Notes: generated by a model not told the origin, from the sequence alone. DNA of 64,000 bases from Breznakia pachnodae (GCF_030814225.1 NZ_JAUSUR010000001.1:1178001-1242000); one strand, 5' to 3'; shown: positions 1 through 8,747, counted from the stretch's first letter. Numbers and translations: made by a program.

Positions 1-144
1 CATCACTTGCAGGAAGAATTGCAATACCTTCACCCATAATTCCATTTGAGAATAATGAGTCATTTACTTCTTTTAATTGAATTACTTCTCCTTTAATTGG
101 AGAAACAATTATATTTTCTTTTTTATAAGCGCTTGGACTTAAGC
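1..144 (-). CDS. PTS IIA domain (Crr/Glc type), partial and out of frame with the upstream IIBC gene
   Basis: Reading the minus strand from about 144 towards 1 gives an open frame whose sequence has the hallmark start of a glucose-type IIA domain (VSPIKGEVIQL, then NGIMGEGIAILP). In beta-glucoside permeases of the BglF/BglP kind this domain is normally fused behind IIC and donates phosphate to IIB. Here it sits in the -1 frame relative to the IIBC gene that stops at 139. No ATG, GTG or TTG precedes the conserved core in its own frame, so independent translation looks unlikely. The catalytic histidines lie beyond the window edge. The break is at a run of seven A (145..151). It could be a mutation, an assembly error, or a site of ribosomal or transcriptional slippage. 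Confidence 0.75.
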
Positions 145-1500
145 TTTTTTTCTTTCGTCTACCTTAATTACTAGTGCTGTCAGAATAAATCCTGCACTAA
201 TTGATGCAACAAGTGCTACTACATAGAATGGGAAGTTAACAGTACTTAACCATGCCCCAAATGATAATACTCCAGCATAAGCAAAGTTAACTGCTGCTAC
301 ATCAAATAGTGCACAGATTAGTCCACCTAATGCTCCAGCAACACACATAACACCAATGTATTTCTTCTCTTTTAAGATTACTCCATATAATGAAGGTTCA
401 GAAATACCACATAGTGCTAAGGTAAATGATGCAGAACCTGCGGTTTGTTTCATTTCTCTATTTCTAGCAAACACCATTACTGCAAGACAAACACCTAAGA
501 TTGCATAGTTACTCATTCCACCTGCTGCCAAACCATATTCAAATCCTTGTTTCGCAAGTAGGTCTAACATAATTGGTGTAAGTGCCCAGTGCATACCTAA
601 CAGGATAATTAAACTGAAGAATGCTCCTAATAACAGACCACTTAGAATACGTACATCCATTAGTGCTACATAAGCATCAGAGATTCCATTTGCTACAAAG
701 CTACCAATTGGACCAAATACCATAATTGTTAATGGAACAAAGATAAACAGACAAGCTGCTGGAACAATCGTAAATTGAATTGCTTGTGGTACATATTTCT
801 TAAGCCATCTTTCAAAGTGACTCATACAGAATACCGCTAACAAGATAGGAACAAATGAACTTGCAAAGTTATATGCAGGAAAGTTAATTCCAAACATATT
901 TGCGCTCTCACCATTTACCAACATATTTGATACACCAGGATACATAATAGCTGCACCTAATACAGCTGCAACATATTGGTTACCCTTAAAGTGTTTTGCT
1001 GCTGTATATGCAAGCAAGATTGGGAAGAAATAAATCAGTGAATAGAAGATTGAATAGAATGACTGATACGTTAAGCTATCTGCATTTAACACTCCCCAGT
1101 TCACTAATAATCCAGCAATCCCACTGGCGATACCACCAGTTGCCAGAATTGGAATGTATGGAGCATATACTGCTGACATCATTCTTGTGAAACGATCAAA
1201 TAAACCTATTTTTTCTTTTGGCTCATCATCAGCAACTTCTCCACCACCTTGAATTCCCGTTCTTTGAATCAACTGACTATATACATCAATTACATGTGGT
1301 CCAATCAGAACATGGAATGTTCCAGCACCACTTTGTGTTCCTAATACTCCAGGAATTGCTTCTATCTTTTTCACATCTGCTTTATCTTTTGCTTTTAAAG
1401 TAAACCGTAATCTAGTTGTACAGTGGATCACTGATTCAATATTATCTTTACCACCAACACCATCAATAATTTTATCGATTAATTCATCGTAATTTTTCAT
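139..1500 (-). CDS. PTS beta-glucoside-type IIBC permease
   Basis: Membrane permease that imports and phosphorylates a beta-glucoside-type sugar. The N-terminal IIB domain carries the phospho-acceptor motif IHCTTRLRF with Cys27; a IIC domain of about ten hydrophobic segments follows. The start at 1500 is chosen because AAGGAG lies 9 bases upstream; an upstream in-frame ATG at 1527 has no such site. The start overlaps the 3' end of the antiterminator gene by 17 bases, which suggests translational coupling. The protein has about 453 residues and ends KVDERKKA just after an A-rich codon run, where homologous permeases continue into IIA. The IIA domain is present next door in the -1 frame. The exact sugar cannot be read from the sequence. 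Confidence 0.9.
   Translation of the reverse strand: MKNYDELIDKIIDGVGGKDNIESVIHCTTRLRFTLKAKDKADVKKIEAIPGVLGTQSGAGTFHVLIGPHVIDVYSQLIQRTGIQGGGEVADDEPKEKIGLFDRFTRMMSAVYAPYIPILATGGIASGIAGLLVNWGVLNADSLTYQSFYSIFYSLIYFFPILLAYTAAKHFKGNQYVAAVLGAAIMYPGVSNMLVNGESANMFGINFPAYNFASSFVPILLAVFCMSHFERWLKKYVPQAIQFTIVPAACLFIFVPLTIMVFGPIGSFVANGISDAYVALMDVRILSGLLLGAFFSLIILLGMHWALTPIMLDLLAKQGFEYGLAAGGMSNYAILGVCLAVMVFARNREMKQTAGSASFTLALCGISEPSLYGVILKEKKYIGVMCVAGALGGLICALFDVAAVNFAYAGVLSFGAWLSTVNFPFYVVALVASISAGFILTALVIKVDERKKA
145..151 (-). other. A7 homopolymer at the IIBC/IIA junction, a possible slippery site
   Basis: On the minus strand the last sense codons of the IIBC gene read AGA AAA AAA GCT TAA. The heptamer A AAA AAA fits the X XXY YYZ pattern of -1 ribosomal frameshift sites. 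A -1 slip would continue as AGC TTA AGT straight into the IIA domain. A simple one-base loss from an A8 tract explains the same arrangement equally well. Confidence 0.55.
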
Positions 1501-2350
1501 TATGTAATTCTCCTTTTTCTTTCTCAATAATTCGTTGCATATGAATCATAAGATACATCAACTCCTCATTTGATACTTTTTTAGAAATACTGTCATGAAT
1601 ATACTTTTTAATCTTTAATGCACATTCATAGACCTCAGGATGTTGACGAATAAGCGACTTAAACAAGAAACCATCTGCATTTCCATCGCCTCGTCTTTCA
1701 TCATTTAATAAACTAGCTACAAAGTATCGCAGATGAGTCATCAAGCGATTATAGTTCATTTCATCTTTATCAAACTCAATTCGAAAATGAAATTGAATAA
1801 TTTTAATTATATTTGAAATAATTTCAGCTGACTTATAAGTTGTTTCCATAAGAATTTCAGGATCTTGCGCATTATAATAATGCAAAGCAATCATTCCTGC
1901 TTCATCTTCTGGGAACTCAAATCCAGTTTCTTCTTTGATAATATCCAACGTTTTTAAAGCTGCTTCAAATTCTTTTGGATATGTCCTCTTTATTTCCCAT
2001 AACAATTCGTTATGAAGAAAAATTCCTTTTCCTGCTCGAATCAATGCATAGTTAATATGATCCAATATTGCAATATAAATACTTCCATTAAATTCAATAT
2101 GAAGGTCTGCTTCTGCTTGTTTCACAATTCGATAGGTTAAGTTTGAATATTCTGATGGGATATCATTTAATAGCGTCACAAAATGAGATGTCTGCTTTTC
2201 ACTCAGTGTAAACATCTTTTCAATACGATCACTATCTAAATCATCCCCATGTTTCTTTTGAAATCCTACACCTTTCCCAAAAATAACAACTTCGCTTTCA
2301 TCTTTATAAGCTAACACTACATTGTTATTAAAAATTCTCTTAATTCTCAC
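1484..2350 (-). CDS. licT: BglG/LicT-family transcription antiterminator
   Basis: RNA-binding antiterminator of 288 residues. An N-terminal CAT RNA-binding domain (about 1-55, with NNNVVLAY and GKGVGFQKK) is followed by two PTS regulation domains. Conserved PRD histidines are visible in LADHINYAL-like position (ILDHINYALIRA), ALHYYNAQ, THLRYF and MIHMQR. In this family, phosphorylation by the cognate IIB silences the protein when substrate is absent, and HPr phosphorylation activates it. Its target is evident just upstream: a consensus RAT overlapping a terminator in the leader (2389..2486). It is the first gene of the operon and overlaps the permease gene that it would switch on. Confidence 0.93.
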   Translation of the reverse strand: MRIKRIFNNNVVLAYKDESEVVIFGKGVGFQKKHGDDLDSDRIEKMFTLSEKQTSHFVTLLNDIPSEYSNLTYRIVKQAEADLHIEFNGSIYIAILDHINYALIRAGKGIFLHNELLWEIKRTYPKEFEAALKTLDIIKEETGFEFPEDEAGMIALHYYNAQDPEILMETTYKSAEIISNIIKIIQFHFRIEFDKDEMNYNRLMTHLRYFVASLLNDERRGDGNADGFLFKSLIRQHPEVYECALKIKKYIHDSISKKVSNEELMYLMIHMQRIIEKEKGELHNEKLR

Positions 2351-2388
2351 AAAATCAGTCCTCCCTTATATTGCTTGGCTTTTTAATC

Positions 2389-2462
2389 AAAAAAAGCCCA
2401 AATAAACATAAATCGAAAAAATGTTGGTATACATTTATATGATTTATATCTACTTAAGCTTT
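2389..2462 (-). terminator. Leader terminator overlapped by the LicT target
   Basis: On the minus strand 2462..2441 pairs with 2414..2393 along 22 positions (17 Watson-Crick, 5 G-U), followed by a T7 run (2395..2389). The 5' arm begins AAAGC, which is also the end of the upstream RAT. Folding of the RAT therefore excludes the terminator, the standard LicT attenuation arrangement. Confidence 0.85.
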
Positions 2463-2486
2463 GCCTGCTTTACCAGTAACAACCTT
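2457..2486 (-). promoter_or_regulatory. Ribonucleic antiterminator (RAT), LicT/BglG target
   Basis: The minus strand carries GGTTGTTACTGGTAAAGCAG followed by GCAAAGC. This closely matches the known RAT pattern (GGATTGTTACTG, loop, CAGGCAAAAC). It lies between the promoter at 2540..2568 and the leader terminator, and shares bases with the latter. Confidence 0.88.
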
Positions 2487-2539
2487 AATAACCAAATGAA
2501 TATGTGCACAAATTCATTTGTAATTAACTAGTTAACAAT

Positions 2540-2568
2540 ATATTAGCACGAAAGATTTAGAGTTTCAA
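2540..2568 (-). promoter_or_regulatory. Promoter of the licT-IIBC operon
   Basis: TTGAAA (2568..2563) and TAATAT (2545..2540) are separated by exactly 17 bases, with a TG one base before the -10. Transcription would start near 2533 and run directly into the RAT. Confidence 0.75.
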
Positions 2569-2594
2569 CAGTTTCGTGAATTTCTTAAACCAAT

Positions 2595-2629
2595 AAAAAA
2601 AGGATTATTGGAATTTATCAACAATCCTT
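2595..2629 (-). terminator. Terminator after the surface-protein gene
   Basis: AAGGATTGTTG pairs with CAATAATCCTT (one G-U) around an 8-base loop, followed by a run of T on the minus strand. It lies about 90 bases beyond the stop of the gene ending at 2722. Nothing else was seen between that stop and the hairpin. Confidence 0.75.
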
Positions 2630-2721
2630 ATTATCTTAAAATCTTATAAATAAATCTGTAAGTTGAAATAAGTGTAAGTATCTCAATATCATGATTATAT
2701 CATCATCAAATCAATTTTTTA

Positions 2722-5163
2722 TTACACTTTTTTTCTTTTAACAACTACTGCAAATACAAGAATTGACACTCCTAATAACATATATAATTGAATTAAACCT
2801 GTTGAATCTCCTGTATTTACATTATCAGTAGTTGAGGTATTCCCACCACTTACCGTTGGTGTAGTTGAAGGTGTACTTGTTGATGGAGCAACCGATGGAT
2901 TCCCTTTAACATTCACAGTTAATGGAGTAGCTACTTTTGCACCACTTGCAAATTCTATCTCTACATCATATGTTCCATTTGCTAAAGTCTTTAAGTATGC
3001 TTCATTAATTGTAACCACTGTACTTCCACTTGTTACAACATAATTACTTGAAGGCAACAATTTACCATCTACATATACTTTTGAGAACTTTTCCACAGGT
3101 GCATCAATTTTTGTATATACACTTCCTGTCCCTGTAAATACTTTGAATCCTTCAAGAACTACAAAGTGTTTTTCATCATATTGCTTTTGTGCTTCTTCCA
3201 ACTTATCTTTTAGTTCATCCTTTACATCACCAGCAGGTAATTGATTAACCAAATCTTCAGCATTATCAATATCTTCTTGTGTAAGATCCTCCTTAATAGT
3301 TCCATCTGGATTAAATAAATCATCTACTACATTTTCTGCTTCTTTCTCATCTAATTGTTTTTGTGCATCATCCAATTTATCTTGAAGTTCTTTCTTTTTA
3401 TCTTCATCAGTTACTTTGTTAACTAGATCTTGGGCATCATCGATATCCTCTTGTTTCACATTATCTTTAATTGTTCCATCTGGATTGAATAAGTCATCTA
3501 CTGCTTTTTCTGCTTCTCTTTCGTTCAATTGATTTTGTGCATCATCTAATTTATCCTGCAACTCTTTCTTCTTATCTTCATCAGTCACTTTATTAACTAA
3601 ATCTTGGGCATCATTGATATCTTCTTGTGTTACATTATTTTTGATTGTTCCATCTGGATTAAATAAATCATTCACTGATTTCTCTGCTTCTCTTTCGTTA
3701 AATTGATTTTGTGCATCCATGATTTTATCTAGCAACTCTTCCTTTAAATCTCCATCAGGTAATCGATTCACAATATCTTCAACATAATCAATATCTTCTT
3801 GCGTTAATGAATCTACTATGTTTCCTTCTGAATTAAATAAATCATCTGTACAAGATGAAATAACAATATCATCTGCTGTTCCAACTAAACCATCATCACC
3901 ACAGTAAATATAGTAATCATCATCGTTTCCTAAACTACCATCTTCTCCTGCAGTATAATAAACGCCATTACCAACTTCAAGGTAATGTTTACCATCTTCC
4001 CCTGTGATATGTTTTAAACCACCAACAGTTGCATCACCATCTATTTTAGCATTTCCCACACCCATGATTAATTCGCCATCGATGTTTCCATTTATTGTTA
4101 CATCAGATTCTATATTAGATGTTGTAAAGTAGACTCCACCTTCTACATCACCAGTTATTGTTCCTGATGAACCATTGGTAATACGAATTGCCTGATTATT
4201 TGTACTATTATTATTACTGAAAACAACACTATCTAAATTAAATGATGTTCCACTTCCATTTATTGTAACGACTCCACTCACTGAAGTATTATTTTTTACT
4301 TCTGAATTTTTGAAAATAACATGTCCATTTGTTTGAATATTAATAATTCCACTTGCACTACTCTCATTACTATCAAAAACACAGTTATCAATCAATAATG
4401 TTGAAGTCGATAAATTTAAAAATGTAAATAACATTCCTGAATAATTATTATTAGTAAATGTACAATTTGTCATTTCCATATTACTGCCTTCAGTCTTTGC
4501 ATAAGTATAAATAACTGGCATATTGTTGACTGTACCATCAAAACCATCAATTGTAACATTAGATAAATATAAGCTTGTTGATGAAGAATCCCTCATATTA
4601 GAAACTCCATTTCTAATAGCATGAGACATTGTCAGATTCTTTAAAGTCAATGATGCCTGTCTATTTTCACCAGCACCTGTATTTACATCAAAAGCTCTCC
4701 CTGTATTACCAACAACACCTGGTAATAGTGTATATCCAGCGCCATCAATTGTTACATTACCATTTGTCATAGTAATTGTGCTATCAACTGAAATATCATT
4801 TGCCAAAGTTAACACATATGCATTTGTTGGATTAGCAACTGCTGTATTCATAGCTGTTACTAGGTCACTCCAACTAGTAATTGTTGTTTCAATAGAAGAA
4901 AGTGGTGTAACCATTCCTTCACTTCTACTTATCTTACTATTCGTTACTTCTTTTTCTGTTTCTCCCGTAGAATCTTCAATTAAAGATTCTTCATTTTCAG
5001 TTTCTTCATTCTCACTAATTTCTTTTTGATTTTCTATTTGATTTTCTTCAACTACTTCATCGGTTGGTTCAATATCTATTTCATTTGCTTTAATAATATT
5101 TGTTGTAGTAAGCCCAACTACTAATCCACCAACTATTAAACTTAATAATAATTTTTTCTTCAT
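2722..5163 (-). CDS. Large secreted beta-helix/coiled-repeat surface protein with a sortase-like tail
   Basis: About 813 residues. The start at 5163 is chosen because GGAGG lies 6-7 bases before it; the in-frame ATG at 5175 overlaps that site. An N-terminal signal peptide (KKKLLLSLIVGGLVVGLTTT) is followed by an acidic Glu/Asn-rich stretch. Next comes a region of short beta-strand turns, rich in Asn/Ser/Thr, typical of right-handed parallel beta-helices. Four tandem 58-residue helical repeats (DLFNPDGTI...QEDI...) and an Ig-like module follow. After a Ser/Thr/Pro linker the tail reads VNTGDST, a hydrophobic segment, and KRKK, a variant cell-wall sorting signal. It follows a membrane-tethered ECF sigma factor by 52 bases, so that factor may control it. 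No enzymatic motif is recognised; adhesin or surface-structure roles are guesses. Confidence 0.85.
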   Translation of the reverse strand: MKKKLLLSLIVGGLVVGLTTTNIIKANEIDIEPTDEVVEENQIENQKEISENEETENEESLIEDSTGETEKEVTNSKISRSEGMVTPLSSIETTITSWSDLVTAMNTAVANPTNAYVLTLANDISVDSTITMTNGNVTIDGAGYTLLPGVVGNTGRAFDVNTGAGENRQASLTLKNLTMSHAIRNGVSNMRDSSSTSLYLSNVTIDGFDGTVNNMPVIYTYAKTEGSNMEMTNCTFTNNNYSGMLFTFLNLSTSTLLIDNCVFDSNESSASGIINIQTNGHVIFKNSEVKNNTSVSGVVTINGSGTSFNLDSVVFSNNNSTNNQAIRITNGSSGTITGDVEGGVYFTTSNIESDVTINGNIDGELIMGVGNAKIDGDATVGGLKHITGEDGKHYLEVGNGVYYTAGEDGSLGNDDDYYIYCGDDGLVGTADDIVISSCTDDLFNSEGNIVDSLTQEDIDYVEDIVNRLPDGDLKEELLDKIMDAQNQFNEREAEKSVNDLFNPDGTIKNNVTQEDINDAQDLVNKVTDEDKKKELQDKLDDAQNQLNEREAEKAVDDLFNPDGTIKDNVKQEDIDDAQDLVNKVTDEDKKKELQDKLDDAQKQLDEKEAENVVDDLFNPDGTIKEDLTQEDIDNAEDLVNQLPAGDVKDELKDKLEEAQKQYDEKHFVVLEGFKVFTGTGSVYTKIDAPVEKFSKVYVDGKLLPSSNYVVTSGSTVVTINEAYLKTLANGTYDVEIEFASGAKVATPLTVNVKGNPSVAPSTSTPSTTPTVSGGNTSTTDNVNTGDSTGLIQLYMLLGVSILVFAVVVKRKKV
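3154..3849 (-). repeat. Four in-frame 174-bp tandem repeats
   Basis: Four copies of a 58-codon unit within the surface-protein gene. The two central copies are nearly identical in protein (DLFNPDGTIKNNV/KDNV, TDEDKKKELQDKLDDAQNQL). The outer copies are more diverged, and the last eight residues of the fourth are not homologous. Each unit is predicted helical with heptad-like spacing. Copy number may vary by recombination. Confidence 0.85.
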
Positions 5164-5215
5164 TTTATCCTCCATATTTTACTTTCTAAAAACATTTTCA
5201 TATCTATACTCACAA

Positions 5216-6574
5216 TTATTTAAAATCTAAGTTATATTCAATAAAATCCTCATTATAGTTAAATAACGTTACTTTAACTACACCATCGAATTTTCCCTTT
5301 ATCTTGTAATCTTTTGGTATTTGATATACTTTTCCTCGCCACTCTATAAATGATTTCTGAAAATCAATTTGTGATTGTTCATCATTTATAACCAGCAATA
5401 GATATTCATCTTCATTAAATGCTTCCACTAGTTCAGGTGCATAGATGTCAATATTGTCTATTTCAAAATTCGTCTTATATTCATCAGTAACAATAGTATA
5501 TACACCGTTTTCTCTTACTTTTAAATATATATCCTTTTGATTTTTTTCAAAGCTCAGTTCTTCATTATTGAATAGTATTTTCATATCAGTTTCTTCTATA
5601 TCTACTTTTAGTTTAATCGTAACATCTATACCTTCTCGCATTGGAAATTCTAGATATGTTATATCCTCAATGTATGGATGCCCTTTACTTTTTTGATACA
5701 TCCCCTGATCATTAAAAGCAGATAAAGTTGTTTTATCACCAACTTTATTCGTATCCTGATTTGATAAACCAATAATTACAACAGCTGTAATCACTCCAAC
5801 CACCACAATTGATGCAATTACAATTGCAAGCTTTTCTGATAACATTTGTAAGAAATTGAATAATAGTGAGTTATTGCTAACTGTATATAAACTTTTGTCA
5901 TATTGCAGGTTTTGCTTATTACAAATATCATCCTGATAATCTTTTAAAATAACTCCAAGCAATGGCAATATTGATGCACTGTATAGTTTTACGTTATTTC
6001 TTTCCTGATATTCCTTAATTTGAAGTTCTAGATTTTTCCTACCTGCATGCAAACGAGATTTTACTGATCCTGCATTGTAGTTAAGTATTTCTGATATTTC
6101 ATTTATCTTCATCTCTTCTAGATAAAATAATGTAATTACTTCTCGTTGTTTCATTGGAAGGTTATCAATAAATTGTTTTATTAGTCTTTTTATCTCCTGT
6201 AAGTTATATGCTTCTTCAGGAAGGCTATCTCTTCTTTCTTCAATAACTGTTTGTTCATACTTAACAGTATAATCATCTGAATCTAATACTAGTTTGTCGC
6301 TACGTTTATGTACTTTCAAATGGTTATAGCATACATTTCTGACTAATTTATACATCCAAGAACTAAAGTATTCTGGTTGTTGTACTGTTGCTATTTTTTT
6401 GTATATTTGAATCATTGCTTCCTGTGTTAAGTCTTTTGCGGTTGTGTCATCTTTTACAATTGTATAGCACCAGAAATATATTTTGTTAATAATTTGTGAG
6501 TATAATAACTCAAATTGCCCAATATCTTCTTGAACTGTTTTGACAATCTGGGTAAGTTCGTCTTTCTTATCCAT
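5216..6574 (-). CDS. ECF-type sigma factor fused to a transmembrane segment and extracytoplasmic domain
   Basis: 452 residues, far longer than a usual ECF sigma factor (about 170-200). Region 2 is at about 20-90 (AKDLTQEAMIQIYKK, SSWMYKLVRNVCYNHLK). Region 4 is at about 125-185 (LPMKQREVITLFYLEEM, IAEILN-like helix-turn-helix, SVKSRLHAGRKNL). A single hydrophobic segment (about 248-270, LAIVIASIVVVGVITAVVII) leads to about 180 residues predicted outside the cell. The C-terminal part probably senses an external signal or restrains the sigma domain, which would need proteolytic or conformational release; this is inference. The surface-protein gene follows at 52 bases. Start at 6574 is supported by AAGGAGGGC upstream. 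Confidence 0.88.
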   Translation of the reverse strand: MDKKDELTQIVKTVQEDIGQFELLYSQIINKIYFWCYTIVKDDTTAKDLTQEAMIQIYKKIATVQQPEYFSSWMYKLVRNVCYNHLKVHKRSDKLVLDSDDYTVKYEQTVIEERRDSLPEEAYNLQEIKRLIKQFIDNLPMKQREVITLFYLEEMKINEISEILNYNAGSVKSRLHAGRKNLELQIKEYQERNNVKLYSASILPLLGVILKDYQDDICNKQNLQYDKSLYTVSNNSLLFNFLQMLSEKLAIVIASIVVVGVITAVVIIGLSNQDTNKVGDKTTLSAFNDQGMYQKSKGHPYIEDITYLEFPMREGIDVTIKLKVDIEETDMKILFNNEELSFEKNQKDIYLKVRENGVYTIVTDEYKTNFEIDNIDIYAPELVEAFNEDEYLLLVINDEQSQIDFQKSFIEWRGKVYQIPKDYKIKGKFDGVVKVTLFNYNEDFIEYNLDFK

Positions 6575-6617
6575 ATTGTTTCGCCCTCCTTATTCATAAA
6601 ATTAGCTTACCCTACAA

Positions 6618-6646
6618 TATACAAAACATTCACACATGAAAGGTTC
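6618..6646 (-). promoter_or_regulatory. Possible ECF-type autoregulatory promoter
   Basis: Upstream of the sigma-factor gene the minus strand has GAACCTTT (6646..6639), then 15 bases, then TGTATA (6623..6618). This resembles the AAC-type -35 of ECF promoters and would fit autoregulation. It is only a pattern match. Confidence 0.3.
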
Positions 6647-6762
6647 GCTTTTTTTATTATTTTTATTAGTGAAATATTATCGGATTAATTTCACTTCCTA
6701 GATATTAGTCGAAATTATAAACATCTTCGTTCATTTTTTATACTACATAGATTATAAAGTAG

Positions 6763-6804
6763 AAAAAAACATATGAATTTTCCCGAAGGAATCTCATATG
6801 TTTT
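6763..6804 (-). terminator. Terminator of the oxoprolinase/ROK operon
   Basis: The minus strand from 6804 folds as AAAACATATGAG...TTCC, loop TTCG, GGAA...TTCATATGTTTT, followed by a T7 run (6769..6763). The stem begins at the stop codon of the SGNH gene. The stable UUCG loop and U-run make a strong rho-independent terminator. The rest of the gap up to 6574 shows only the possible sigma promoter. Confidence 0.9.
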
Positions 6805-7817
6805 CATTTTTTATAATATTTATTAATTTCCTTAGATATATTATATGCAAGTTCAACCATTCCATGATTTGTTGGATGTATCAAATCACTACTTAAGTTA
6901 TGTATTGAGATACAATTATGGGAATCAACTAGAATAATATTTTTATCATTTAATTCTTCTATTGCTAATCTCAGCTTTTCTTTGTATTTATTTGAATTTG
7001 AAATACTCGTTTGTTGAAGATTTACAAAACCATAATCGGCCCAATAAGGTAAAATATCAATACATACAATTAAGCTATCTCTTTGATATTTTCGTAATAT
7101 TTGTAGCATCTGCTTTAAACGTTTATAGTATTCATCTTCATGGTATCCTAATGAAATCATATTCACGGATGCTTCAATCGTAATCACATCATATTGATTG
7201 CTTTGAGCGATAAACTTTACAACTTCTTCTTCACATAGACACTTGCCTGATAAAGCATAGTTATAAGAATCCATATGTAAGTTTCTTCCTAGAATCCAAG
7301 GATAGGACATATCTGGTGAGGTAGCTCCAATTCCTTGGGTGACACTCGTTCCATATGATAGTACCTTTTTTGATGGAATCTCAGATGAATTTGGTAAACG
7401 ATACTCACCACTAATATCTTTGATATAGAATCCTTCTCCATGTAATATAATTCGTACCACATCTAGTGAAAAATCAGATTCATCATCCAAACGATTGGTC
7501 TGCTCTTTTACAGGAATATCAAACTTCTTTAAAGGTTCAATAAGAAACGTTCGCTCACGATGAATAATAAACTCTTCAGGTGATGCAAAATCACCATAGT
7601 AAATCATACACTTTGGTTGAATAAAACTAAACTTACTTGCAATTGTGATAGTTACTTTTCCAAGTGGAACAAGTCGTATTTCTGCTGATGTGAACTGATA
7701 TGCAATATTGTGTCCTATTTTATCATTTATTCTTTGAGGATATCTTGAGAAGATATCACAACCATCAATCTCCACAATATCATTAATACCATGTAAATCT
7801 AATCCTTTGTATATCAT
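6804..7817 (-). CDS. SGNH/GDSL-family hydrolase
   Basis: 337 residues. A beta-rich N-terminal half (about 1-150) precedes an SGNH hydrolase domain. Block I is SYGTSVTQG with the presumed nucleophile Ser; the block III equivalent is EASVN and block V is DLIHPTNHG with the Asp/His pair. Such enzymes remove acyl (often acetyl) groups from sugars or lipids. There is no signal peptide, so it should act in the cytoplasm. It is the last gene of the operon that begins at 14294, 15 bases after the ROK kinase, which suggests that it deacylates the imported compound or an intermediate. The start is supported by AGAGG upstream. The substrate is unknown. Confidence 0.85.
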   Translation of the reverse strand: MIYKGLDLHGINDIVEIDGCDIFSRYPQRINDKIGHNIAYQFTSAEIRLVPLGKVTITIASKFSFIQPKCMIYYGDFASPEEFIIHRERTFLIEPLKKFDIPVKEQTNRLDDESDFSLDVVRIILHGEGFYIKDISGEYRLPNSSEIPSKKVLSYGTSVTQGIGATSPDMSYPWILGRNLHMDSYNYALSGKCLCEEEVVKFIAQSNQYDVITIEASVNMISLGYHEDEYYKRLKQMLQILRKYQRDSLIVCIDILPYWADYGFVNLQQTSISNSNKYKEKLRLAIEELNDKNIILVDSHNCISIHNLSSDLIHPTNHGMVELAYNISKEINKYYKK

Positions 7818-7832
7818 AAATGCCTCTAATAA

Positions 7833-8726
7833 CTATGCGTTATTAAACACTAAACAAGCTGCACCAATCAAACCACTATCTTCATCAAGATTTGATTTTA
7901 CTACTCTTACATAATTCTCAAGTCCCATGTAAACTTTTTGTTTTGCTCGCTTCTCTACTTCTTCCACAAACCCATCTATTTTTAGTGCTACACTACCACC
8001 TAAAATAATGATTTCCGGATTTACTACTGCAAAAATTGCAGCTAATGTATTTGCCAGATATTCTTTAGCATCATCCATTATTTCCTGGGCAATTGCATTT
8101 CCAGATATGGCTAAGTCATTTACTTCTCCAGCATGTTCTATATCCATTCCAGCACTCTTGGCACGGTTAGTAATGGCAGTTCCACTAGCAATTCCTTCAA
8201 TTGCTCCTGGTGATAACTTCCCATGAGCAGGTCCTTCCTTCCACATAATCATATTGGCAATCTCATTTGCATAACCATGTGCACCTCTGAAGATTTCTTT
8301 GTTAATAATCAATCCAGAACCAATACCTGTAGATATAGTAAGAAACTGCACATAACGTAATCCTTTTCCTTGACCAACCATTGCTTCTGCCAAGGCAGCT
8401 AGGTTTGCATCATTTTCTAGAAATGTAGGAATTCCAGTAATCTCTTTGAATCTTTTTACTATTGGATAATTTGTCCATCCTCCAGATAAGTTTGGTGGAT
8501 TTAGTACCATACCATTAATTAAATCCAATGGTCCTGGACAAGAAACACCAATACCAACGATATCTTTATCAAATACATTTATTGCATTATTGATTCTTTC
8601 TAAAGTAATTTCTGGATCCTCGCTATTTGTAGGAAACTGTACTCTTTCTATTAACTGTAATTTTTCATCATATAATGCAACTCTGGTATTTGTTCCACCA
8701 ATGTCAATCCCTACAGCATATTTCAT
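7833..8726 (-). CDS. ROK-family sugar kinase
   Basis: 297 residues with the ATP-binding phosphate-1 motif GIDIGGTNTR at the N-terminus and the ROK core (GIGVSCPGPLD, FLENDANLAALAE, LTISTGIGSGLI). Catalytic Asp is in ENDAN. The usual ROK zinc motif (CxCGxxGCxE) is absent; the region reads MIMWKEGPAHGKLSPGAIEG instead, so it is a zinc-free branch. The family phosphorylates glucose, fructose, N-acetylmannosamine and similar sugars. AAGGAGA lies 7 bases before the start. Its place inside the oxoprolinase/FAD operon points to a sugar or sugar-like intermediate that needs phosphorylation. Confidence 0.9.
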   Translation of the reverse strand: MKYAVGIDIGGTNTRVALYDEKLQLIERVQFPTNSEDPEITLERINNAINVFDKDIVGIGVSCPGPLDLINGMVLNPPNLSGGWTNYPIVKRFKEITGIPTFLENDANLAALAEAMVGQGKGLRYVQFLTISTGIGSGLIINKEIFRGAHGYANEIANMIMWKEGPAHGKLSPGAIEGIASGTAITNRAKSAGMDIEHAGEVNDLAISGNAIAQEIMDDAKEYLANTLAAIFAVVNPEIIILGGSVALKIDGFVEEVEKRAKQKVYMGLENYVRVVKSNLDEDSGLIGAACLVFNNA

Positions 8727-8747
8727 TATGTTCTCCTTCAGTTATAA

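Noticed and set aside
3154..3849. CRISPR-like or mobile repeat array
   Set aside because: The units are 174 bp, contiguous, in frame and coding, with no spacers.
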